DNA from: an uncultured Acidaminococcus sp.
GTDB taxonomy: Bacteria; Bacillota_C; Negativicutes; Acidaminococcales; Acidaminococcaceae
Direction of reading: 5' to 3'
Length of the DNA: 5,652 nt
NCBI GenBank assembly: GCA_900314165.1
Contig: OMUE01000048.1
Coordinates: forward strand, 1-5,652
In this document: one piece after another, positions 1-4,357 of the stretch
Position numbering within the stretch: position 1 is the stretch's first letter
Layout: every line of letters starts with the position of its first letter
Position numbers and translations under genes: made by a program
The notes under the pieces: generated by a model
Told to the model about the DNA's origin: nothing
The model's database searches: none
Seen by the model: the letters and a program-made list of their open reading frames with translations, nothing else

Positions 1-6
1 CGAAAG

Positions 7-20
7 AGTCTGAAGTCTGA
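7..20. repeat. Tandem heptamer AGTCTGA x2
   Basis: Two perfect head-to-tail copies of AGTCTGA lie at the left edge, just before an A-tract. Alone this could be chance. It is listed because tandem 7-mers recur in other gene-free parts of the window (3621, 4184, 4307). No function is assigned. Confidence 0.4.
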
Positions 21-22
21 CG

Positions 23-50
23 AAAAAAAGTGTCCTTGACAAGGGGGACA
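23..50 (-). terminator. Possible Rho-independent terminator
   Basis: Read on the minus strand, a hairpin (TGTCCCC at 50-44 pairing with AAGGACA at 37-31, two pairs being G-T type) is followed one base later by seven T (29-23). The stem is short. It has no obvious dedicated gene: the nearest upstream minus-strand gene is tctA, which already has a better terminator at 367-404. It may be a backup terminator or end a small unrecognised transcript. Confidence 0.45.
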
Positions 51-53
51 GTT

Positions 54-246
54 CACTAGTATCGGAATTTTCAAATAACTTTCTGTTTGTACTAACCCGT
101 AGGGGCTTGCCAAAGCGTAGCGTCGGTAAGCCCGAAAAATACGTCGAACAGCCTGGATGGCGGGTTTACCGCCAGGACCTACGGTCCTTCTGGCAAACCC
201 CTACGAAGTTGAATATGAAAATTAATTATAATTTCTTACACTAGTG
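54..246. repeat. Long imperfect palindromic intergenic element
   Basis: Two arms of similar length (54-112 and 191-246) are inverted relative to each other. Both begin with CACTAGT at the outer end and finish with CGTAGGGGYTTGCCA at the inner end (98-112 against 191-205, 14 of 15 identical). The AT-rich stretch between these blocks matches at roughly 60 percent by eye. The centre carries two further hairpins: TGGCGG/CCGCCA with loop GTTTA (158-174), and AGGACC/GGTCCT with loop TAC (about 174-188). No ORF or transposase is present. It resembles a degenerate MITE or other intergenic palindrome. The inner arms are clear; the outer extension is less certain because ACTAGT is itself a palindrome. 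Confidence 0.5.
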
Positions 247-295
247 GCCTGCGGCAACAAGGAAGAGTTAAACTGTACGGACGGGAATTAGTTAA

Positions 296-342
296 GTCCG
301 CCCTTTTCAAGGGCGGGGGACCAGCCGCAGGCTGGTGGTGGG
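296..342 (+). repeat. Two-hairpin repeat, copy 1
   Basis: Stem 1 pairs GTCC+GCCCTT (296-305) with AAGGGC (309-314) and GGAC (318-321), leaving an unpaired GGG (315-317) on the 3' side. Stem 2 is ACCAGCC/GGCTGGT (320-326, 330-336) with loop GCA, followed by the tail GGTGGG. The architecture is the same as at 374-430 (same strand) and 4222-4277 (opposite strand). On the minus strand stem 1 is followed by TTAACTAATT rather than a clean T-run, so it is a poor terminator. Confidence 0.75.
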
Positions 343-366
343 TTTGCCAGATTAGGGATATGGTAT

Positions 367-404
367 AAAAAAAGTCCGCCCTCGCTTTAGCGGGGGCGGG
401 GGAC
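367..404 (-). terminator. Rho-independent terminator of tctCBA
   Basis: On the minus strand, starting about 30 nt past the tctA stop codon, a GC-rich hairpin (GTCC-CCC-GCCCCCGC, loop TAAA, GCGAGGGC-GGAC) runs directly into TTTTTTT (373-367). The stem has 12 pairs, one of them a wobble, with a 3-nt bulge. This is a textbook terminator for the tct operon, built from stem 1 of repeat copy 2. Confidence 0.8.
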
Positions 405-430
405 CGTGCGTAGCACGGTGGTGGGGGTGT
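374..430 (+). repeat. Two-hairpin repeat, copy 2
   Basis: Stem 1 pairs GTCC+GCCCTCGC (374-385) with GCGGGGGC (390-397) and GGAC (401-404), loop TTTA, with GGG (398-400) unpaired. Stem 2 is the perfect ACCGTGC/GCACGGT (403-409, 413-419) with loop GTA, followed by the tail GGTGGGGGTGT. It lies 78 bp from copy 1 in the same orientation and ends three bases from the tctA stop codon. Three runs of five G on the plus strand (392-396, 398-402, 423-427) give some G-quadruplex potential. Confidence 0.8.
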
Positions 431-433
431 ACC

Positions 434-1924
434 CTATTCTTTCTTTTTGAACGCCTTGACCAGGAACGGGCTGACCAGGCTGATGAGGCAGAACGCCAGC
501 AAAATCTTGCAGATATTCGTGGACAGCAGGATGCTCAGGTCGCCGCCGGACAAGCTCAGGCTGCGGCGCAGGCCTTTTTCACCCAATGGGCCCAGGATGA
601 GGGCCAGCACTACAGCAGCCGTATTCATGTTCGTCTTGCGCATGATGTAGCCGATGACACCGAACAGGAACATGATCTCCACGTCGAAAATGTTGTTGTT
701 GATGGCGAAAGAGCCCACCACGCACAGCACGAAGATGCAGGGAATCAGGATGGCGTCGGACACCCGGGCGATCTTAGCGAACAGGCGGCAGCCGATGAGG
801 CCGATGGCCAGCATGAAGAACTGGATGACCACGAAACCGCCGAAGAACGTATACGTCATTTCCGCATACTTCGTGAACAGTTCCGGTCCCGGCTGCAGGC
901 CGTGAATGATCAGGCCGCCCATGAGGACTGCCGTTACGGATTCCCCGGGGATGCCCAGGGTCAGGGTAGGAATCAGGGAACCGCCGGTTACAGCGTTGTT
1001 GGCCGCTTCAGAACCCGCAATGCCTTCGATGGAGCCTTTACCGAATTCTTCCGGATGTTTCGAGAACCGTTTGGCTTCGTTGTAGCCCATGAAGCAGGCG
1101 ATGGAAGCGCCGGCACCGGGCAGGATGCCGATGATGTTGCCAATGATCCAGGAACGCAGCACCGTAGGGGTGATCTGCTTCATTTCCTGCAGGGTCAGCA
1201 TGATCTTGTCTTTGAATTTCGCCGCCTTGGCCCGTTCCACAATGGCCTTTTCAGCCAGGATGAAGGCCTGGCTCATGGAGAACAGACCGATCAGGGCACA
1301 GGTGATGTTGATGCCGTTATACAGGGAGTCTTCCCCGAACATGAACCGTTCCACGCCCTGCATGGGGTCCATGCCGATGGTGGACAGCACCAGGCCAAAG
1401 GCGCCGCTCATGAGGCCCAGGATCATGGAGTCGGAGTTGATGCCGGCGATGATGGTCAGGCCGAACAAGCTCAGCCAGAAATATTCCGGGCTGCCGAATT
1501 CCATAGCCAGTCTGGCCAGCATAGGAGCGAAGAAATACAGGGAGATACAGCTCAGCAGGCCGCCCCAGAAGGAAGCGATACAGGCCGTGCCCAGTGCTTT
1601 ACCGGCCCGCCCCTTCAGGGTCAGGGCATAGCCGTCGATAGCCGTGGCTGCCGACGCCGGCGTACCGGGCGTATGGATCAGGATGGCGGAAATAGAGCCG
1701 CCGAAGATAGCGCCACAGTAGATGCCGCCCAGCATGATGAGGCCGGCGGACGGTTCCATACCGAACGTCAGGGGCAGCAGCAGGGCCACGCCCATAGCGG
1801 CGGACAGGCCGGGCATACAGCCGATGACGATACCCAGCGTCACGCTGCCGATCATAATGAGGAGGTTCATTGGGGTGAGAGCATTGAGAAACCCCATGGC
1901 CATTAATGCGTATTGATTTTCCAT
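434..1924 (-). CDS. tctA: Tripartite tricarboxylate transporter permease, TctA family
   Basis: This is the large integral membrane subunit of a TTT-family (TctCBA) secondary uptake system. It moves an organic anion, citrate or another carboxylate, delivered by TctC, using an ion gradient rather than ATP. The 496 residues match the usual length of about 500. Family motifs occur in both halves: GCMPGLSAAMGVALLLPLTF (35-54), the GGS and PGTPASAAT loop (75-77, 86-94) and DGYA (97-100); then ILPGAGASIACF (267-278), GSEAANNA (304-311) and GGSLIPTLTLGIPG (314-327). Many hydrophobic segments span 20-490, and a basic tail KAFKKKE ends the protein. The start ATG follows a purine-rich GGTGGGAG site, 21 bp after the tctB stop codon. 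It is last in tctC-tctB-tctA. The substrate cannot be read from the sequence. Confidence 0.95.
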   Translation of the reverse strand: MENQYALMAMGFLNALTPMNLLIMIGSVTLGIVIGCMPGLSAAMGVALLLPLTFGMEPSAGLIMLGGIYCGAIFGGSISAILIHTPGTPASAATAIDGYALTLKGRAGKALGTACIASFWGGLLSCISLYFFAPMLARLAMEFGSPEYFWLSLFGLTIIAGINSDSMILGLMSGAFGLVLSTIGMDPMQGVERFMFGEDSLYNGINITCALIGLFSMSQAFILAEKAIVERAKAAKFKDKIMLTLQEMKQITPTVLRSWIIGNIIGILPGAGASIACFMGYNEAKRFSKHPEEFGKGSIEGIAGSEAANNAVTGGSLIPTLTLGIPGESVTAVLMGGLIIHGLQPGPELFTKYAEMTYTFFGGFVVIQFFMLAIGLIGCRLFAKIARVSDAILIPCIFVLCVVGSFAINNNIFDVEIMFLFGVIGYIMRKTNMNTAAVVLALILGPLGEKGLRRSLSLSGGDLSILLSTNICKILLAFCLISLVSPFLVKAFKKKE

Positions 1925-1945
1925 AGTCTTAGTCTCCCACCTTTC

Positions 1946-2404
1946 TCACAAGAATTCGCCCAGCAGTTCACCTTCCGGCAGAGGCACGTTCAGGAAGGTA
2001 GTAAACACCACATAGATCATGACCAGCATGACCACCAGGGTCAGAAGGATCAGCTTGTTGTCAATGTGGAAGTACTTCAGCATGACCACCAGGAATAACA
2101 GGCTGGCAGGATAAAAGCCCAGGAAATACATGAGGATGAAGAACAGGATGCAGCCGCCGAAGAACGTAAAGAACTGTTTGGGCAGGAAGCCTTTCCAGAC
2201 TTCTGCGTCGTCATTGACGATGGCCAGCTTGCCGTGACTGCTAACCACCATTTTTACCAGCTGCAGCACCGTCAGGACGGTTAGCAGCCCGATGACGAAT
2301 TTAGGATAGCTTTGGGCGTCCGGGGGAAGCTGTACGGTCTCGTAGTAGAAGAACCCGCAGAACGCCAGCATGAACGCCACTATGCTGATTTCGGATTTTT
2401 TCAT
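1946..2404 (-). CDS. tctB: Tripartite tricarboxylate transporter small membrane subunit, TctB family
   Basis: The 152-residue hydrophobic protein has about four to five membrane segments (approximately 6-21, 36-54, 78-112, 118-137). This is typical of TctB/DUF1468, the poorly conserved small subunit that partners TctA in the inner membrane. Family-like features are an N-terminal helix followed by LPPDAQSYP (27-34, a proline-rich turn) and a C-terminal VPLPEGEL (140-147). The start ATG has GAGGG (2417-2413) eight bases upstream. It sits between tctC and tctA, with a 60-bp gap before it that holds a GC hairpin and 21 bp after it. Sequence identity in this family is always low, so the position in the operon contributes to the call. 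Confidence 0.9.
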   Translation of the reverse strand: MKKSEISIVAFMLAFCGFFYYETVQLPPDAQSYPKFVIGLLTVLTVLQLVKMVVSSHGKLAIVNDDAEVWKGFLPKQFFTFFGGCILFFILMYFLGFYPASLLFLVVMLKYFHIDNKLILLTLVVMLVMIYVVFTTFLNVPLPEGELLGEFL

Positions 2405-2429
2405 GGTTTTAACCCTCAGATTTGCAAGA

Positions 2430-2451
2430 GGGGCGGGAAAAGTCCCGCCCC
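2430..2451 (-). promoter_or_regulatory. Intercistronic hairpin between tctC and tctB
   Basis: A perfect 9-bp stem (GGGGCGGGA at 2430-2438 with TCCCGCCCC at 2443-2451) with a 4-nt loop starts 13 nt after the tctC stop codon. On the transcribed strand it is followed by TCTTGCAAAT and not a T-run, so it should not terminate efficiently. Such hairpins commonly protect the upstream message from 3' exonucleases or cause partial termination. Either would yield more TctC than TctB/TctA; the role is an inference. Confidence 0.7.
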
Positions 2452-2464
2452 GGAGTCTCAGTGA

Positions 2465-3469
2465 TTATTTGTAGAGTTTGGACACAACGTCTTTGCAGAA
2501 CGTCATTTGTTCTTCGATGAGTTTGCCCAGTTCTTTGCTGCCCATGAATTTCAGATCCAGGCCGGCCTTCTTGTGGTCTTCGATGGTGGTCTTGTCTTCC
2601 ATGGTCTTCTTGAAAGCATCTTCGTAGAATTTGATGATGTTTTCGGGAGTGCCTTTAGGAGCTACGAGAGCGCGGGCAGAGCCATACCATTTGTTGTAGT
2701 AGCCCAGTTCACCCAGGGTCGGAACGTCTTTCAGGCTGTCCAGACGTTTTTCGCTGTAGACACCCAGAACCCGCAGCACAGCTTTGTCGCCTTTGATGAG
2801 GGTTGCCACGTCGCCCAGCTTAGCGCAGGAGAAGTCTACTTCGCCCTGACGCAGAGCCAGCAGCTGGTCAGCAGTGCCGCCGTAAGGCACAGCATTGTAT
2901 TCAAACTTAGCCGTGGTAGACAGCAGCTGGGCTGCCGTATGGTTGGAAGCCTTCACGCCGTTGGTAGAAGCCTTCAGTTCGCCGGGATGAGCCTTGGCAT
3001 ATTCTACCAGAGCTTTCAGGTCTTTAAACTTGCTGTCTTTGCGGACAACCACTACGCCGGTTTCCAGCAAGTGGTTCGCAATGGGAACGATGCTCTTGTC
3101 CGTGAAGGGAGCATCCTTCTGGATAGCCAGGGTCGTGTACGTAGGCAGGTTGATGAAGCCGATGGTATAACCGTCCGGTTTAGCCTTGGACAGTTCCTTC
3201 CAGCCGATCTTGCCGTCAGCACCCGGTTTGTTTTCGATGACCATGGTCTTGCCCACGAATTTTTCAGCATCCTTGCACAGGACCCGGGCGCCGGTATCCG
3301 TCCCGGACCCTGCCTTGTAGGCTACGATGACCTTGATGTCTTTCTTAGGTTTCCAGGCCTCGTTGGTCTTCTTGGCACCGCCACCGCTCTTGGCACCGCC
3401 GCCGCAAGCGCTGATAGCCAGGGCCATTGCACAGATTGCCACACCTGCTGCCATTTTCTTCAGTTGCAT
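2465..3469 (-). CDS. tctC: Tripartite tricarboxylate transporter substrate-binding lipoprotein, TctC family
   Basis: This is the extracytoplasmic solute receptor (Bug/TctC fold) that captures an organic anion and hands it to TctAB. From the chosen start it has 334 residues: a basic N-terminus (MQLKK), a hydrophobic core and lipobox ISAC with lipidated Cys22, then a Gly/Lys linker to about 42. Family signatures follow: AYKAGSGTDTGAR (50-62, containing the Asp expected at the ligand pocket), ENKPGADGKIG (79-89) and PDGYTIGF (98-105). The reading frame stays open upstream to 3634, but the lipoprotein signal and an ideal AAAGGAG site (3485-3479, 9 nt from ATG) fix the start at 3469; the upstream codons cover the promoter. 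It is first in the operon. No lyase or two-component genes are in view to indicate the substrate. Confidence 0.93.
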   Translation of the reverse strand: MQLKKMAAGVAICAMALAISACGGGAKSGGGAKKTNEAWKPKKDIKVIVAYKAGSGTDTGARVLCKDAEKFVGKTMVIENKPGADGKIGWKELSKAKPDGYTIGFINLPTYTTLAIQKDAPFTDKSIVPIANHLLETGVVVVRKDSKFKDLKALVEYAKAHPGELKASTNGVKASNHTAAQLLSTTAKFEYNAVPYGGTADQLLALRQGEVDFSCAKLGDVATLIKGDKAVLRVLGVYSEKRLDSLKDVPTLGELGYYNKWYGSARALVAPKGTPENIIKFYEDAFKKTMEDKTTIEDHKKAGLDLKFMGSKELGKLIEEQMTFCKDVVSKLYK

Positions 3470-3484
3470 GATCTTTCTCTCCTT

Positions 3485-3523
3485 TGTAAAAATATTGTAA
3501 AAGAAATGTAAAAACCCTGTAAA
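3485..3523. repeat. Helically spaced TGTAAA array upstream of tctC
   Basis: TGTAAA occurs at 3485, 3496, 3508 and 3518 (TTTACA on the coding strand), with spacings of 11, 12 and 10 bp, about one helical turn each. The outermost copy is the proposed -35 box, one copy overlaps the -10, and the innermost touches the ribosome binding site. It may be an operator array or simply a curved AT-rich tract. Confidence 0.45.
3494..3523 (-). promoter_or_regulatory. Probable sigma-A promoter of tctCBA
   Basis: On the minus strand, TTTACA (3523-3518, 5 of 6 to TTGACA) and TACAAT (3499-3494, 5 of 6 to TATAAT) are separated by 18 bp. The expected start near 3487 gives a leader of under 20 nt, with the ribosome binding site almost at the 5' end. 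A weaker alternative -10 (TAAAAT) exists slightly upstream but lacks a -35. Confidence 0.5.
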
Positions 3524-3652
3524 TATTTTATCATAGTTCAGATTATTTAGATAGGGCGAATTAATTTGTCTGATTACTTGGATAAACTGTAGAGCATGGC
3601 AGTGCATCCGCGCAATGCCATCTTCACTTTTCACTTTTCACTTCTACACAAG
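3524..3652. other. Gene-free spacer between tctC promoter and ssrA terminator
   Basis: I see no supported gene here. It is AT-rich toward tctC and contains the TTTTCAC heptamer tract at 3621-3641. Frames that cross it are continuations of neighbouring or antisense frames without ribosome binding sites. Confidence 0.6.
3621..3641 (+). repeat. Tandem heptamer TYTTCAC x3
   Basis: TCTTCAC-TTTTCAC-TTTTCAC is followed by TTCTACACAAG. The unit and the downstream ACACAAG match the tract at 4307-4334, on the other side of ssrA and in the same orientation. This suggests a dispersed micro-repeat family with a defined edge. Confidence 0.65.
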
Positions 3653-3696
3653 AAAAACGGCTGGAAAAACGAATTATCATTTTTCCAGCCGTTTTT
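3653..3696 (-). terminator. Rho-independent terminator of ssrA
   Basis: A perfect 17-bp inverted repeat (3653-3669 with 3680-3696) encloses a 10-nt loop. The arms are AAAAACGGCTGGAAAAA and its complement, so both strands end in T5. It starts about 12 nt beyond the tmRNA 3' end. It could also stop plus-strand transcripts entering from the tct side, insulating the two units from each other. Confidence 0.9.
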
Positions 3697-3708
3697 AAAT
3701 TTAAGGTA

Positions 3709-4057
3709 TGGTGGAGATGAGGGGAGTCGAACCCCTGTCCGAAAGCATTGCCATGCAACTTTCTCCGAGCGCATTCGTCATATTTTATTTCGCAGCCCAG
3801 ACTGCCTAACGACGGGCCGGTGGACCACTATCTCGATGGGTTTCCCTAAAGGCCTCCGAGAATTGGCCCATAAGTATCCTGCAAGTGACGTCTAGCCTGC
3901 CTCAGCAGGAATGAGGCTGGTAGACGTTAGCAATTTAAGCTGCTAAAGCGTAAGAATCGTCTGCGTTTATAACGCGTTTCCACCGTTTAGCGGGGTTGAT
4001 GGAATCCCGGCTCGCTTATCACACACCATCTACCCCCGTCGAAACCGGTACATCCCC
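3709..4057 (-). ncRNA. ssrA: Transfer-messenger RNA (tmRNA)
   Basis: This 349-nt RNA rescues stalled ribosomes with SmpB and tags unfinished proteins for proteolysis. The tRNA-like ends are clear. The 5' GGGGATG pairs with the 3' CATCTCC over seven pairs, including the G3-U wobble that alanyl-tRNA synthetase recognises. The T-arm (GGGGTTCGACTCCCC) and an encoded ACCA end follow. The 5' part contains the highly conserved GGTTTCGACGGGGGTA. The tag reading frame lies internally (3964-3935), with pseudoknot-like GC segments after it. The ends are defined by the acceptor stem; the mature 5' end is expected to be made by RNase P from a leader of about 15 nt. It is a single-piece tmRNA of normal length. 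It has its own promoter and terminator, and no smpB is in view. Confidence 0.97.
3935..3964 (-). other. tmRNA proteolysis tag reading frame (ADDSYALAA-stop)
   Basis: With GCA as the resume codon, the frame reads Ala-Asp-Asp-Ser-Tyr-Ala-Leu-Ala-Ala-TAA; the charged Ala adds one residue in front. The C-terminal YALAA is the ClpXP-type degron. ATAAAC precedes the resume codon. If resumption were one codon earlier an Asn would be added, so the first residue is slightly uncertain. Confidence 0.85.
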
Positions 4058-4078
4058 AGGAGTATTGCTGTAAAGTGT

Positions 4079-4107
4079 ATTATACTATACATTTTACTGA
4101 GATGCAA
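4079..4107 (-). promoter_or_regulatory. ssrA promoter
   Basis: A perfect -10 TATAAT (4084-4079) lies 17 bp from TTGCAT (4107-4102), which keeps the TTG core of a -35. The start is expected near 4072, about 15 nt before the mature tmRNA 5' end. The -35 overlaps the U-tract of the nrdD terminator. Confidence 0.75.
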
Positions 4108-4159
4108 GAAAAGGGCGGCACTGGCGACATTTTGCATTCGCAAAAGTCTTGTACCGCCC
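4106..4159 (-). terminator. Probable terminator of nrdD
   Basis: On the minus strand, GGGCGGTAC (4159-4151) pairs with GTGCCGCCC (4121-4113) over nine pairs with one wobble. Inside, GAC/GTC and TTTTGC/GCAAAA (4148-4126) extend the stem around a GAAT loop. TTTTCTT (4112-4106) follows. It lies about 200 nt after the nrdD stop codon. It begins at a CCCGTAGGGGC motif that is also found at 96-106, so it may be a repeat taken over as a terminator. Confidence 0.65.
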
Positions 4160-4183
4160 CTACGGGATTAGGGATTAGCAAGA

Positions 4184-4197
4184 TAGACGTTAGACGT
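4184..4197. repeat. Tandem heptamer TAGACGT x2
   Basis: Two perfect head-to-tail TAGACGT copies lie in the nrdD 3' region. A single TAGACGT also occurs in the tmRNA gene at 3921, so the sequence alone is not rare here. No function is assigned. Confidence 0.4.
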
Positions 4198-4221
4198 GAG
4201 TGCGAGTGGTCCGCTGGACGG

Positions 4222-4277
4222 ACACCCCCACCACCGTCTACGACGGTCCCCCGCCCCCGCACGGTGCGAGGGCGGAC
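4222..4277 (-). repeat. Two-hairpin repeat, copy 3 (inverted)
   Basis: Read on the minus strand it has the same layout as copies 1 and 2. Stem 1 is GTCC+GCCCTCGC (4277-4266), loop ACCGT, GCGGGGGC, an unpaired GGG (4252-4250) and GGAC. Stem 2 is ACCGTC/GACGGT (4247-4242, 4238-4233) with loop GTA, then the tail GGTGGGGGTGT. Stem 2 is one pair shorter than in the other copies. Relative to its host gene it lies in the opposite orientation to copies 1 and 2. Confidence 0.8.
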
Positions 4278-4306
4278 ATATTTCTTCCCTGCCCGCCGCA
4301 GGCGCC

Positions 4307-4334
4307 TCTTCACTCTTCACTCTTCGCTCTTCGC
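4307..4334 (+). repeat. Tandem heptamer TCTTCRC x4
   Basis: TCTTCAC twice and then TCTTCGC twice, without interruption, followed by TTACACAAG. It is 24 bp from the nrdD stop codon. The unit and the following ACACAAG match the tract at 3621-3641. The A-to-G change shared by adjacent units suggests growth by local duplication. Confidence 0.75.
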
Positions 4335-4357
4335 TTACACAAGGGCGTTGTGCGCCA

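Larger units (their letters stand above)
4160..4357. other. Repeat-filled 3' region of nrdD, no gene
   Basis: No supported coding frame is present. In minus-strand order it holds the heptamer tract (4307-4334), a GGCGCC/GCCGC-rich stretch, two-hairpin repeat copy 3 (4222-4277), a GTCC-GCT-GGAC mini-palindrome (4209-4219), TAGACGT x2 (4184-4197), and a GATTAGGGAT string also found near 350-359. Confidence 0.6.

Noticed and set aside
209..232. Plus-strand promoter TTGAAT...TATAAT in the left spacer
   Set aside because: The -10 match is perfect but the spacer is only 12 bp and no gene follows on that strand.
54..246. CACTAGT direct repeats as a target-site duplication
   Set aside because: ACTAGT is its own complement, so the two copies fit equally well as ends of an inverted repeat, and no transposase-bearing element lies between them.
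296..430. Two spaced repeats as the start of a CRISPR array
   Set aside because: Only two copies, with diverged stems, and a third copy elsewhere in inverted orientation; no uniform repeats, spacers or cas genes.
902..1906. Long plus-strand open frame (334 codons) antisense to tctA
   Set aside because: Its translation is low-complexity, rich in Gly, Gln, His and Asp with no recognisable domain, and it mirrors the codon bias of the clear tctA gene on the other strand.
2507..3511. Plus-strand 334-codon open frame opposite tctC
   Set aside because: It lies antisense to a strongly recognised lipoprotein gene, matches no family I know, and ends within the tctC promoter; it is a shadow frame.
3470..3634. 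Upstream extension of tctC to a start at 3634
   Set aside because: The extension covers the AT-rich promoter region, would bury the lipoprotein signal peptide internally, and lacks a ribosome binding site; ATG at 3469 has an ideal AAAGGAG.
3709..3745. tRNA-like 3' end (T-arm and CCA) as a separate tRNA gene
   Set aside because: The acceptor strand pairs with GGGGATG at 4057-4051, far upstream, and the region between carries the tag frame; it is the tRNA-like domain of tmRNA.
3709..3745. ssrA 3' end as an occupied genomic-island attachment site
   Set aside because: ssrA 3' ends are known integration sites, but no second copy of the end, no integrase and no mobile cargo are visible in the window.
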